Shown here in pieces: positions 29,252 to 37,197 of a stretch of 64,000 nt of DNA. The notes beneath the pieces were generated by a model. The model was given only the letters and a program-made list of their open reading frames with translations, ran no database searches and was not told the origin of the DNA. The translations under genes and the position numbers were made by a program. Origin of the DNA: Clostridium tagluense (GTDB lineage Bacteria > Bacillota > Clostridia > Clostridiales > Clostridiaceae); contig NZ_BHYK01000001.1 of the NCBI RefSeq assembly GCF_003865095.1, forward strand, positions 186,001 through 250,000, given 5' to 3'. The number at the start of each line of letters is the position of its first letter. Position 1 is the first letter of the stretch.

Positions 29252-31054
29252 TTGGTAATTGCAGAAATGTTTTACACTGTAAAGGAAATTATGAATAAAA
29301 AATTCATAAAAGTAAAGGCTAGTGAAAGCATCAAAGAAGCTTTAAATAAAATGATTGATGCAAACAAAGATGAGGTTCTAGTAGTAGATTCAGCAGGTAT
29401 GCTTATTGGTGTTTTTACAAGAAAAGATATAGCTAAAATTAAAAAAAATAAGAACATATCCTTTCAGGAAGAAGTTATAAAATATACTAACAAAAATGTA
29501 GTCACCATAGACATGAATGCTTCTGCTAGAGTTGCAAGAAATTTAATGATAGAGAATGGAATAGGAAGATTACCAGTAATAGAAAATAAAATAATTAAAG
29601 GAGTAATTACTAGCAATAATATAAGAGACACTTTTTATTTAAAAATTGATGAAATGTTTGATCTTCAAAATAATATTATTGATAACTTACACGAAGCAGT
29701 ATGTATTTGTAGTGATAGTGGAATAGTGAACTATTGGAATAAAAGTTCAGAACAACTATATGGTGTAAGGGCTGAAAACATACTTGGACAATATATTGGA
29801 TCTTTTTTTCCTAACGCATTGATTATGAAGACTTTAAAAGATGGGAAACGAAGAGATAATGAGGGGAATGAACCTGTTAAAGGTAAATTTGTTGTTCTAA
29901 GTACAGTACCCATATTCAATAATATAGGGAAATTAGTGGCGGTAGTATCTACAGACCGAGATGTTACGGAAGTGGTAACGTTATCAAAACAATTAGAAAA
30001 AGAAAAAAGGAAGGTTGAATTATTACAGATTGCATATAAGAAAGAAATTGCAGCAAACTATACTTTTTCTTCAATTGTGGGAAAAAACAAAAAAATAATC
30101 GAAGCTATTGCAATGTCACAAAAGGTAGCGCAAAGTTCCGCTAGTATATTAATTACTGGGGAAAGTGGTACAGGAAAAGAGGTGTTTGCAAGATCGATTC
30201 ACGAAGCTAGCGGTAGAGTGGGGAATTTTGTAGCGGTGAATTGTAGTGCAATTCCTGAGAACTTAATTGAAAGCGAAGTTTTTGGATATGTAGAAGGCGC
30301 TTTTACTGGTGCCATCCGAAAAGGAAAAATGGGGAAATTTGAATTTGCTAGTAATGGAACTTTGTTTTTAGATGAAATTGGGGATATGCCCATGGAAATG
30401 CAGGTAAAGCTTTTAAGGGTGCTTCAAGATGGTATAGTATATAGAGTGGGAAGTGAAAAGGGCGTTGTTACAGATACACGCATCATAGCGGCCACAAATA
30501 GGAATCTAAATGATTTAATGAAAGAAAAAAAATTTAGAGAGGATTTATATTATAGATTTGCAGTTGTTCAAATTGAATTGCCACCACTTAGGCAACGAAA
30601 AGAAGATATAAAGGAATTGGCAGATTTATTTATAAATCAAGTAGCTAATAAAGAAAATATAGACATAAATAGCATAGATGAAAGAATATACCCACTGCTT
30701 GTTAATTGTAAGTGGGAAGGAAATATTAGAGAACTAAAAAATGTAATACAAAGAATGATTGTACTTTCTACAGAAGGAAAAATTACATTAGATACCCTTC
30801 CGGAATACATTCTAGAGAATAGTGAAGACAAAAAAAAGCTAGCTTTAAATACTAATGAAAGTGAAATTTTGGAACAAGAGCAAAATAAATATGATTTAGC
30901 AAAAATTGTAGAGAGTGTGGAAAAAAACACCATAGCAGAAGTATTGCTATCTGTGGGTGGAAATAAACAGAAAGCTGCAAAAATATTAAATTTAAAAAGA
31001 AGTACCTTATATTACAAATTAAATCAATATGGTCTTTTAGAAAAGCAAAGCTAA
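29252..31054 (+). CDS. prdR: PrdR-like sigma-54-dependent activator (CBS-PAS-AAA+-Fis)
   Basis: 600 residues from TTG 29252 (AAGGTGA upstream). Order: two CBS repeats (about 7-115), a PAS domain (about 130-245, [24 protein letters not shown]), AAA+ domain with Walker A GESGTGKE near 302 and the sigma-54 contact loop GAFTGA at 349-354, then a Fis-type helix-turn-helix at the C-terminus ([25 protein letters not shown]). This is the architecture and position of PrdR, which activates proline reductase genes in response to proline. A sigma-54 promoter lies before prdC. What the CBS and PAS parts sense is unknown. Confidence 0.9.
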   Translation: MVIAEMFYTVKEIMNKKFIKVKASESIKEALNKMIDANKDEVLVVDSAGMLIGVFTRKDIAKIKKNKNISFQEEVIKYTNKNVVTIDMNASARVARNLMIENGIGRLPVIENKIIKGVITSNNIRDTFYLKIDEMFDLQNNIIDNLHEAVCICSDSGIVNYWNKSSEQLYGVRAENILGQYIGSFFPNALIMKTLKDGKRRDNEGNEPVKGKFVVLSTVPIFNNIGKLVAVVSTDRDVTEVVTLSKQLEKEKRKVELLQIAYKKEIAANYTFSSIVGKNKKIIEAIAMSQKVAQSSASILITGESGTGKEVFARSIHEASGRVGNFVAVNCSAIPENLIESEVFGYVEGAFTGAIRKGKMGKFEFASNGTLFLDEIGDMPMEMQVKLLRVLQDGIVYRVGSEKGVVTDTRIIAATNRNLNDLMKEKKFREDLYYRFAVVQIELPPLRQRKEDIKELADLFINQVANKENIDINSIDERIYPLLVNCKWEGNIRELKNVIQRMIVLSTEGKITLDTLPEYILENSEDKKKLALNTNESEILEQEQNKYDLAKIVESVEKNTIAEVLLSVGGNKQKAAKILNLKRSTLYYKLNQYGLLEKQS

Positions 31055-31055
31055 T

Positions 31056-31095
31056 AGTGTCAGAAAACTGAATAGTATGTCCGTTTTTCGACACT
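31056..31095. promoter_or_regulatory. Inverted repeat after prdR, candidate upstream activator site
   Basis: AGTGTCAGAAAAC (31056-31068) and the near-complement GTTTTTCGACACT (31083-31095) are about 180-220 bp upstream of the sigma-54 promoter, within the usual enhancer range. Direct repeats CACTATAAA at 31104 and 31114 follow. It could equally be a 3' hairpin of prdR. Confidence 0.4.
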
Positions 31096-31148
31096 CCAAA
31101 TACCACTATAAAGCACTATAAAACGACTTTTAAGTAGGGAAATGTGAA

Positions 31149-31180
31149 AATAGTGTCAGAAAACAGACGCTATTTTTTTT
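31149..31180 (+). terminator. Terminator after prdR
   Basis: A 9-bp stem AATAGTGTC/GACGCTATT (one G-T pair) with loop AGAAAACA, followed by eight T. The left arm and loop repeat the AGTGTCAGAAAAC seen at 31056. Confidence 0.8.
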
Positions 31181-31274
31181 CATTAAAAAAGAAAAGTGAG
31201 TATTTAAGAACCCTATAGACTGATAAACCAGTATTTGCAACATCTATAGGTGAAGCATAAAATCATTCAAAAGT

Positions 31275-31289
31275 TGGCATACTAATTGC
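31275..31289 (+). promoter_or_regulatory. Sigma-54 (-24/-12) promoter of the prd operon
   Basis: TTGGCAT at 31274-31280 and TTGC at 31286-31289 put GG (31276-31277) and GC (31288-31289) exactly 10 bp apart, as sigma-54 requires. It is 37 bp before prdC and just downstream of an activator of the matching class. A palindrome ACTG-N6-CAGT (31219-31232) and longer arms CCTATAGA/TCTATAGG (31212-31219, 31243-31250) lie directly upstream. Confidence 0.85.
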
Positions 31290-31325
31290 GTATATATTTA
31301 AGTGAAATAATATGGAGGTGGTTTT

Positions 31326-32630
31326 ATGCCAATGATCTATAAATTTCCTCTTAAAATGCATGTAGGTGCACCTTCTACTACAATTGTAAAAGAAGGACAA
31401 ATTGTTAAAAGAGGCGAGTGTATTGCAAACCCAGAGGGATTAGGAGCTAAAATTCATTCTAGTATCACTGGAAAAGTAACTAAAATTACGGAAAATGAAA
31501 TCTTTATTTTAGCGGACGACAATCAGAGTACGGAGTACATAAAAATCAAAAAATGTGGAAAAATAGAAGATACTGCTTATGAAGCGGGTATTGTTGGTGC
31601 CGGTGGAGCTGGATTTCCTACTCATATTAAATTAAAGTCGCAGGTGCCTGATGGATATGTAATTGCAAATTGTGTTGAATGTGAACCAGCATTACATCAT
31701 AATATAGAGGTTTTAGAAAAAAAACCAGAGTCTATTATCAAGGGAATAAGATATGCTATGACTGCTACTGGGGCACCAAAGGGTTATATAGCAGTAAAAG
31801 CAAAAAATAAAAAAGCTATTGCATCAATCAAAAAAGCACTTTCTGGAGCAACGGATGTAGAAGTAAAAGAATTAAGAGATATATATCCGATGGGTGAGGA
31901 AAGAGCATTGATTCATGAAATATTTGGAATATGGCTTAATCCTGATCAATTGCCTTTTGAAGCAAAATGTGTAGTTCTAAATGGAGAAACTTTAGAAAAT
32001 CTAACAAATGCTATGGAAAAAGGTAAACCAGTAATAGATAAAGATGTTACAATAGTTGGAAAATTAAAAGGCGGAAATGAAAGCCATGTTTTCTTACAGG
32101 TACCTGTAGGAACTCCAGTTAAATACCTAATTGAAAAAGCGGGTGGAATAGATGGAGAATATGGTGAAATCATTATTGGTGGACCATACACAGGAAAATC
32201 TGAAGATATAGAAAGTGCAGTTGTTACAAAAACATCAGGTGGTGCAATTGTTACAATACCACTTCCAAAATATGAAGGACCAATAGGACTCCTTGTATGT
32301 GCTTGTGCAGCAGATGAAACAAGACTACGAAATGTTGCAGAAAAAATGCATTCAGAAGTAGTTGGAGTTGCAACATGCAAAAATGTAGTTAAAGTAAGAG
32401 GTTTAAATAAATGCTTAACTCCGGGAGATTGTCCAGGGCAAGCAGAAGCAATACTTTACCTTAAAAAACAAGGTGCAAAAAGAGTATTAATAGCAAATTG
32501 TAGTGACTGCTCAAATACAGTAATGTGTTGTGCTCCTAAAATGGGGATTCCAGTATATCACCACACAGATCATGTATTTAGAACAATAGATTATCCACTT
32601 ACAAGAAGATTAGCAATGGAAGAAAAGTAA
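31326..32630 (+). CDS. prdC: Proline reductase-associated electron transfer protein PrdC (RnfC-like)
   Basis: 434 residues; GGAGGTG site upstream. The N-terminus (HVGAPSTTIVKEGQIVKRGECIA) is a lipoyl-like hybrid motif seen in RnfC, followed by a RnfC/NuoF-like nucleotide or flavin-binding part (GIVGAGGAGFPTHIKLKSQVPDGYVIANCVECEPAL) and an SLBB-like region. Near the C-terminus the cysteine-rich stretch CLTPGDCPGQAEA and CSDCSNTVMCCAPKMG may carry redox thiols. It is thought to pass electrons to PrdA/PrdB. Some relatives are annotated with selenocysteine; this frame contains no in-frame TGA. First gene after the sigma-54 promoter. Confidence 0.92.
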   Translation: MPMIYKFPLKMHVGAPSTTIVKEGQIVKRGECIANPEGLGAKIHSSITGKVTKITENEIFILADDNQSTEYIKIKKCGKIEDTAYEAGIVGAGGAGFPTHIKLKSQVPDGYVIANCVECEPALHHNIEVLEKKPESIIKGIRYAMTATGAPKGYIAVKAKNKKAIASIKKALSGATDVEVKELRDIYPMGEERALIHEIFGIWLNPDQLPFEAKCVVLNGETLENLTNAMEKGKPVIDKDVTIVGKLKGGNESHVFLQVPVGTPVKYLIEKAGGIDGEYGEIIIGGPYTGKSEDIESAVVTKTSGGAIVTIPLPKYEGPIGLLVCACAADETRLRNVAEKMHSEVVGVATCKNVVKVRGLNKCLTPGDCPGQAEAILYLKKQGAKRVLIANCSDCSNTVMCCAPKMGIPVYHHTDHVFRTIDYPLTRRLAMEEK

Positions 32631-32652
32631 AAAAAATAAGGAGGTTATGTTC

Positions 32653-34758
32653 ATGTCAATGAGTGATGAGCACGCAGCAGAGTTTAAAAATGAAGTCGCA
32701 GTTGTATGTTGTAGAACAGAAGAGGGAACAATTATTACTGCAGCTAATTTAGAAGATCCATCAATATTCCCAGATTTAGTGGATTCAGGATTATTAACAA
32801 TACCTGGAAACTGCTTAAAAATAGGTCAGGTTATTGGGGCGAAACTTATTAAGACAGTTGATTCACTAGTACCATTAACACCAGAAATAGTAGAGGGTGC
32901 AGTTGATACTACAGAAGAAAAGAAAGTAGTAGAATTAACTGATGGTAATGAAAAGGCAGTATTAAAAGATAATAAAAGTGCAGGAGATGTTATTACAGTT
33001 GAGGATTTAGAAAACCCGATGCATTTTGATAAACTACAAGACTCTCTACTTCTAAAATTAGATGAGAGTGTTTTAAGTAGAAGCGAAGTAATTGGTGCAA
33101 CTTTAAAAATAGATGCAGTAGCATTAACTCCTGTAACTCCAAGCATGTTAGAAGGATTTAAGGAGGAAGTTTCTATGAAAGCTGAAACACCAGTAATGTC
33201 ATCTGTTATAAGTGGTGGAATGTTAAAAATTAAAATTGCAGAAGGTAAGGGTATTGATATAGAAATCCCTCTTAATTCATTTAGTCAAAATGGAATGCAA
33301 GCGGTAGAAACAGTAAAAACAGCAACTGCTGCAATGCCTTTAGCTAAAGAAACTATAAAAGAAAGTAAGACTCCAGAAGTAAAGCTTGAAGACAAAATTG
33401 TAAGAAAGCTTGTAAAAAAACACTTCAAAATAGAAGAAGTTAAGTTTGGTCCTGAAACTAAAATTGAAGGAACTACACTTTATATTAGAGAAAATATCTG
33501 CACAGACGCTGTAAAAATAAGCCAACTTGTTACAGATATAAAAATTGATATAATTACACCAGATAAGTACAACACATATAGTGAAACAATCATGGATGTA
33601 CAGCCAATTGCTACAAAAGAAGGAGATCATAAATTAGGTCAAGGGGTAACAAGAGTATTAGATGGCGTTATCGTTATGGTTACTGGAACAGATGAAAATG
33701 GCGTTCAAATTGGAGAATTTGGTTCTTCAGAAGGTATTTTAGAAGAAAATATTATGTGGGGAAGACCAAGCGCACCAGATAAAGGTGAAATTTTCATTAA
33801 AACTCAAGTTACAATAGTAGCAGGAACAAACATGGAAAGACCAGGTCCTTTTGCTGCTCATAAAGCAACTGATATGATTACACAAGAAATTAGAGAAGCT
33901 CTAAAGGTACTAGATGAAAGCTTAGTAGTAAATAATGAAGAATTTGTTCAATACAGAAGAACTGGTAGAAAGAAAATAGTAGTAGTAAAAGAAATCATGG
34001 GCCAAGGAGCAATGCATGATAACTTAATTCTTCCAGTAGAGCCAGTTGGCATACTTGGTGGAAAACCAAACGTTGATCTTGGAAATTTACCAATCGTACT
34101 TTCACCACTAGAAGTATTAGATGGTGGAATTCATGCATTAACTTGCATAGGACCAGCATCAAAAGAGTGCTCAAGACATTATTGGAGAGAGCCACTTGTT
34201 ATAGCAGCAATGAATGATCCAGAAGTTGATTTTTGTGGAGTTGTACTTGTAGGAAGCCCACAAATTAATAGTGAAAAGTTTTATGTATCTGAAAGACTTG
34301 GAATGACTATTGAGACAATGGATGTTGCAGGTGCTATTGTTACAACAGAAGGATTTGGAAATAACCATATCGACTTTGCAAGTCATATTGAGCAAATAGG
34401 TATGCGTGGAATTGGCGTTGTAGGAATGTCTTTCTGTGGAGTTCAAGGTGCTCTAGTTGTTGGTAATAAGTATACTAAGTACATGGTTGACAACAATAAA
34501 TCAGAAGCAGGAATTGAAAATGAAGTTTTAGGATGTAATACACTTTGCAAAGAAGATGCAATTCGTGCACTTGCAATGCTTAAAACTGCAATAGCAGGAG
34601 AAGAAGTAGTAGCAGCAGAAAGACATTGGAATGCGAATGTTAAGGAAAGCAATCTTGAATCTGTTGAGAAAGCATATGCAGTTTCTATTGAAAGAGTAGA
34701 AAATGAAACTTCAATTCCAGTAAGTAAAAAAAGATTAGAAAAATATTCAGGAAAATAA
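32653..34758 (+). CDS. prdA: D-proline reductase proprotein PrdA, with duplicated N-terminal segment
   Basis: 701 residues from ATG 32653, 8 bp after AAGGAGG; the ATG at 32647 is only 2 bp from it. PrdA is made as a proprotein that cleaves itself before a cysteine to give two subunits, the smaller bearing a pyruvoyl group that binds D-proline. The cysteine here is Cys498 in GGIHALTCIGPASKE. The N-terminal segment occurs twice: ITAANLEDPSIFPDLVDSG...VIGAKL...LVPLTPEIVEG (about 30-85) and ITVEDLENPMHFDKLQDS...VIGATL...LTPVTPSMLEG (about 117-170). This may explain a length greater than the roughly 625 residues I expect for PrdA. It works with the selenoprotein PrdB. Confidence 0.95.
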   Translation: MSMSDEHAAEFKNEVAVVCCRTEEGTIITAANLEDPSIFPDLVDSGLLTIPGNCLKIGQVIGAKLIKTVDSLVPLTPEIVEGAVDTTEEKKVVELTDGNEKAVLKDNKSAGDVITVEDLENPMHFDKLQDSLLLKLDESVLSRSEVIGATLKIDAVALTPVTPSMLEGFKEEVSMKAETPVMSSVISGGMLKIKIAEGKGIDIEIPLNSFSQNGMQAVETVKTATAAMPLAKETIKESKTPEVKLEDKIVRKLVKKHFKIEEVKFGPETKIEGTTLYIRENICTDAVKISQLVTDIKIDIITPDKYNTYSETIMDVQPIATKEGDHKLGQGVTRVLDGVIVMVTGTDENGVQIGEFGSSEGILEENIMWGRPSAPDKGEIFIKTQVTIVAGTNMERPGPFAAHKATDMITQEIREALKVLDESLVVNNEEFVQYRRTGRKKIVVVKEIMGQGAMHDNLILPVEPVGILGGKPNVDLGNLPIVLSPLEVLDGGIHALTCIGPASKECSRHYWREPLVIAAMNDPEVDFCGVVLVGSPQINSEKFYVSERLGMTIETMDVAGAIVTTEGFGNNHIDFASHIEQIGMRGIGVVGMSFCGVQGALVVGNKYTKYMVDNNKSEAGIENEVLGCNTLCKEDAIRALAMLKTAIAGEEVVAAERHWNANVKESNLESVEKAYAVSIERVENETSIPVSKKRLEKYSGK

Positions 34759-34767
34759 GGAGATACA

Positions 34768-35022
34768 ATGAAATACGGAGATAAGATAATAGAAATGTAC
34801 GGAGTTATAGTAGAAGTACATGATGGATGTGTTTCAATTGATCTAAAAGGAAGATTAGGCTTCATGAAGATACCAATGAGGATGTTAATTACAGATTATC
34901 CTGTGCAGGTAGGTCAAGAAGTCGGATTTAGAATGAGTTTCATTGAGGTTCTTTCTGAAGAACCCAACGAAAAATACGTTAGCAATATAGAGACAAGAAA
35001 CAGAAAGGAAGGGAAAGTATAA
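34768..35022 (+). CDS. Small conserved protein between prdA and prdB
   Basis: 84 residues with an AAGGAG site; it starts 9 bp after prdA and its stop overlaps the prdB start by one base (TAATG), so translation is coupled. Sequence such as IIEMYGVIVEVHDGCVSIDLKGRLGFMKIPMRMLI suggests a small beta-barrel. A similar short protein occurs at this place in other clostridial prd operons (CBO2463/CBO2479-like by memory). Function is unknown; an accessory in PrdA maturation or electron transfer is a guess. Confidence 0.8.
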   Translation: MKYGDKIIEMYGVIVEVHDGCVSIDLKGRLGFMKIPMRMLITDYPVQVGQEVGFRMSFIEVLSEEPNEKYVSNIETRNRKEGKV

Positions 35023-35747
35023 TGAGTTTAACAACCGTTAAAGGATTACAATCAGAAATATTTGTACCAATTACACCACCACCAGTTTGGACACCTGTAA
35101 CAAAACCATTAAATGAAATGACAGTTGCGTTTGCAACAGCTTCAGGAGTACATTTAAAATCAGACAAGAGATTTAATTTAGCAGGAGATTTTACATTTAG
35201 AGCTGTACCAGGTGATGCAAAATCTAGTGATTTAATGGTATCTCATGGTGGATATGATAATGGAGATGTAAATAAAGATATAAATTGTATGTTCCCCATT
35301 GATAGATTAAGAGAACTTGCAGCTGAAGGATTTATAAAAGAAGTTGCTCCAATGCATTATGGATTTATGGGCGGCGGCGGAGACCAAGATAAGTTTAAAA
35401 ACGAAACTGGTCCTGCTATTGCAAAGTTACTAAAAGCTGAAGGCGTAGACGCAGTTGTTTTAACAGCTGGCTGAGGAACTTGTCACCGCTCCGCTGTACT
35501 TGTACAGAGAGCGATAGAGGAATCAGGGATTCCTACGATACTTATTGCAGCATTACCACCAGTAGTTAGGCAGGCTGGAACGCCAAGATCTGTTGCACCA
35601 CTTGTTCCAATGGGAGCAAATGCTGGAGCACCAAACGATAAAGAAATGCAAACAGGTATATTAAAAGCTACATTGTTACAACTTGTAGCAATACCATCAG
35701 CTGGAAAAATTGTTCCATTACCATTTGAGTATGCAGCAAAAGTTTAA
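35022..35747 (+). CDS. prdB: D-proline reductase selenoprotein subunit PrdB (UGA = Sec at codon 151)
   Basis: 241 residues when the TGA at 35472-35474 is read as selenocysteine; a conventional reading stops at 150. After the TGA the frame continues with GTCHRSAVLVQRAIEESG and ends at TAA 35745-35747, giving the usual length and the known VVLTAG-U-GTC active-site context. Selenocysteine attacks the C-alpha to N bond of D-proline held by the PrdA pyruvoyl group; the product is 5-aminovalerate. A hairpin with the position of a bacterial SECIS follows. The host must carry selA, selB, selC and selD, which are not in this window. Confidence 0.96.
35488..35512 (+). promoter_or_regulatory. Putative SECIS hairpin of prdB
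   Basis: Upper stem CTGTA (35494-35498) pairs with TACAG (35503-35507) around loop CTTG; lower stem GCTC/GAGC with a small internal bulge. The loop lies about 24 nt after the TGA, inside the coding sequence as in bacteria. Confidence 0.75.
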
Positions 35748-35761
35748 CGATATTGCAGCAC

Positions 35762-35806
35762 CGAAGGTGATGAATAGCTCCGAAGGTGATGAACAGCTTC
35801 GAAGGT
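35762..35806 (+). repeat. Three tandem 19-bp units after prdB
   Basis: CGAAGG recurs at 35762, 35781 and 35800 in units of the form CGAAGGTGATGAAnAGCTn; the third is incomplete. It starts 14 bp after the prdB stop. Role unknown. Confidence 0.7.
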
Positions 35807-35823
35807 TATAATTAAATAAAGAT

Positions 35824-35860
35824 TAGGAATGTCGCCAAATTTAATTTTGGCGCATTCCTA
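35824..35860 (+). promoter_or_regulatory. Strong hairpin between prdB and prdD
   Basis: Stem of 8 plus 7 bp (TAGGAATG/CATTCCTA and CGCCAAA/TTTGGCG) with one bulged T and a 6-nt loop. No T-tract follows. It may protect the prdA-prdB message from 3' decay, or lower expression of the downstream genes. Confidence 0.65.
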
Positions 35861-35887
35861 TATAAAAAATGAATTGTGGTGAGATGT

Positions 35888-36652
35888 ATGGAAAATGAAA
35901 TTGAAATGCGAAAATTATTGATTAAAACATTCCATATTGAAAAAGTAGAGTTTGGTAAAAAAACTCTTATCCAAAATAAAATATTGTACTTAAGAGAAGA
36001 TATAAAGATGGATTTAATACAAGAATCTATAGATATTATAAAGTGTATCGAAGTGAAAATAGTAAATCCAAAACAACATGATTTTTTTGTTAATAGCATT
36101 ATGGATTTTTCACCAATAGCAACTAAGGTTTTAGGGAAAATTGGTGATGGAATAACACATACTTTAACAGGAGTCTATGTTATGCTCACGGGTATAGATG
36201 AAATGGGAATTCAAGTTGCAGAATTTGGATCTTCAGAAGGCATTTTATCAGAGCAAGTAGTGTTTGGTCGTGCAGGTACTCCAAATGAAACAGATATTAT
36301 AATTCATGTAGATGTAATACTCAAAGATGGAATGGGCTCAGTAAGGATAGGACCTACAGCAGCACATAGGGCCTGTGATAGATTAGTTCAGGAAATAAGA
36401 GAGTCTTTAAAGAAAATGAATGGAAAATTATACGATGAAAAGTTCGAATATTTCGATAAAATTAAACTTGGTAAAAAGAAGGTAGTTGTTATAAAACAGG
36501 TAGCAGGTCAAGGCGCAATGTATGATACGCAATTACTTGGAAAAGAACCGGGTGGCTTTGAAAGTGGTAGATCCATTATAGATTTAGGAAATGTACCAAT
36601 AATACTAAGCCCAAATGAATATAGAGATGGTGCTTTGAGGGCTATGCATTAA
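35888..36652 (+). CDS. prdD: PrdD: stand-alone homologue of the N-terminal part of PrdA
   Basis: 254 residues from ATG 35888; GTG codons at 35876 and 35879 lie in the GGTGAG site. It aligns with PrdA from about residue 250 (MRKLLIKTFHIEKVEFGKKTLIQNKILYLRED against VRKLVKKHFKIEEVKFGPETKIEGTTLYIREN) to the cleavage site. It ends DGALRAMH-stop where PrdA reads DGGIHALTC: the stop codon sits at the position of the pyruvoyl-forming cysteine. It therefore matches a processed PrdA subunit made directly as a separate protein. It is not a recent frameshift: PrdE has its own ribosome site. Role unknown; perhaps assembly or a second complex. Confidence 0.88.
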   Translation: MENEIEMRKLLIKTFHIEKVEFGKKTLIQNKILYLREDIKMDLIQESIDIIKCIEVKIVNPKQHDFFVNSIMDFSPIATKVLGKIGDGITHTLTGVYVMLTGIDEMGIQVAEFGSSEGILSEQVVFGRAGTPNETDIIIHVDVILKDGMGSVRIGPTAAHRACDRLVQEIRESLKKMNGKLYDEKFEYFDKIKLGKKKVVVIKQVAGQGAMYDTQLLGKEPGGFESGRSIIDLGNVPIILSPNEYRDGALRAMH

Positions 36653-36720
36653 GTGTCACTTCCAGTTTCATTGTAACCTATGTTTCGTTAAAATATATAA
36701 TTCTGGCGAGGAGGAATACT

Positions 36721-37194
36721 ATGGGAGTTGGTCCATCTACAAAGGAAACAACACTGCATCATTTTAGAGATCCACTGCTGGATGTTATATCTAAGGATGC
36801 GGATATTGACTTGTTAGGCATAATTATTGTTGGAACACCCCAATCTAATGAAGAAAAATTATTCGTTGGACAAAGGGCGGCAGCATGGGCAGAAGCAATG
36901 AGAGCTGATGGTGTTATTATATCTGTAGACGGTTGGGGGAATAGCCATGTAGACTATGCCAATACTATCGAAGAAATTGGAAAGAGAAACATACCGGTAG
37001 TTGGGCTTAGCTTTGTGGGCACTCAAGCACAGTTTGTAGTTACAAATAAATATATGGATACAATTGTTGATTTCAATAAATCAATAGAAGGTATTGAAAC
37101 AGAAGTAGTAGGAGAAAATACAGTTTGTGAATTAGATGCAAAAAAAGCAGTAGCGCTTTTAAAACTTAAAATAAATAGGAAGATGAGGGGATAA
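36721..37194 (+). CDS. prdE: PrdE: stand-alone homologue of the C-terminal part of PrdA
   Basis: 157 residues with a strong CGAGGAGG site 8 bp upstream, 68 bp after prdD. It starts MGVGPSTKETTLHHFRDPLLDVI, aligning with PrdA CIGPASKECSRHYWREPLVIA directly after the cleavage point, and continues in register (DGVIISVDGWGNSHVDYANTIEEIGKRNIPVVGLSFVGTQA). The residue at the pyruvoyl-forming position is Gly, so no pyruvoyl group can form by the PrdA mechanism. With PrdD it makes a complete but split PrdA-like protein. Confidence 0.88.
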   Translation: MGVGPSTKETTLHHFRDPLLDVISKDADIDLLGIIIVGTPQSNEEKLFVGQRAAAWAEAMRADGVIISVDGWGNSHVDYANTIEEIGKRNIPVVGLSFVGTQAQFVVTNKYMDTIVDFNKSIEGIETEVVGENTVCELDAKKAVALLKLKINRKMRG

Positions 37195-37197
37195 ATT

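Noticed and set aside
31946-32380. 144-codon minus-strand reading frame inside prdC
   Set aside because: It is fully covered by prdC, which has clear homology. The minus frame has no ribosome site and a low-complexity composition typical of antisense reading.
31326-32630. Selenocysteine in PrdC
   Set aside because: Some relatives are described as Sec-containing, but this gene is an uninterrupted frame with cysteines in the C-terminal redox region and no in-frame TGA.
34443-34865. 140-codon minus-strand frame at the end of prdA
   Set aside because: It spans prdA and the start of the next gene in antisense, with no recognisable domain or start signal.
36652-36720. prdD/prdE as one gene broken by a frameshift or stop
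   Set aside because: The 68-bp spacer does not code for the missing PrdA residues in any frame, PrdE has its own strong ribosome site, and the break matches the natural cleavage point.
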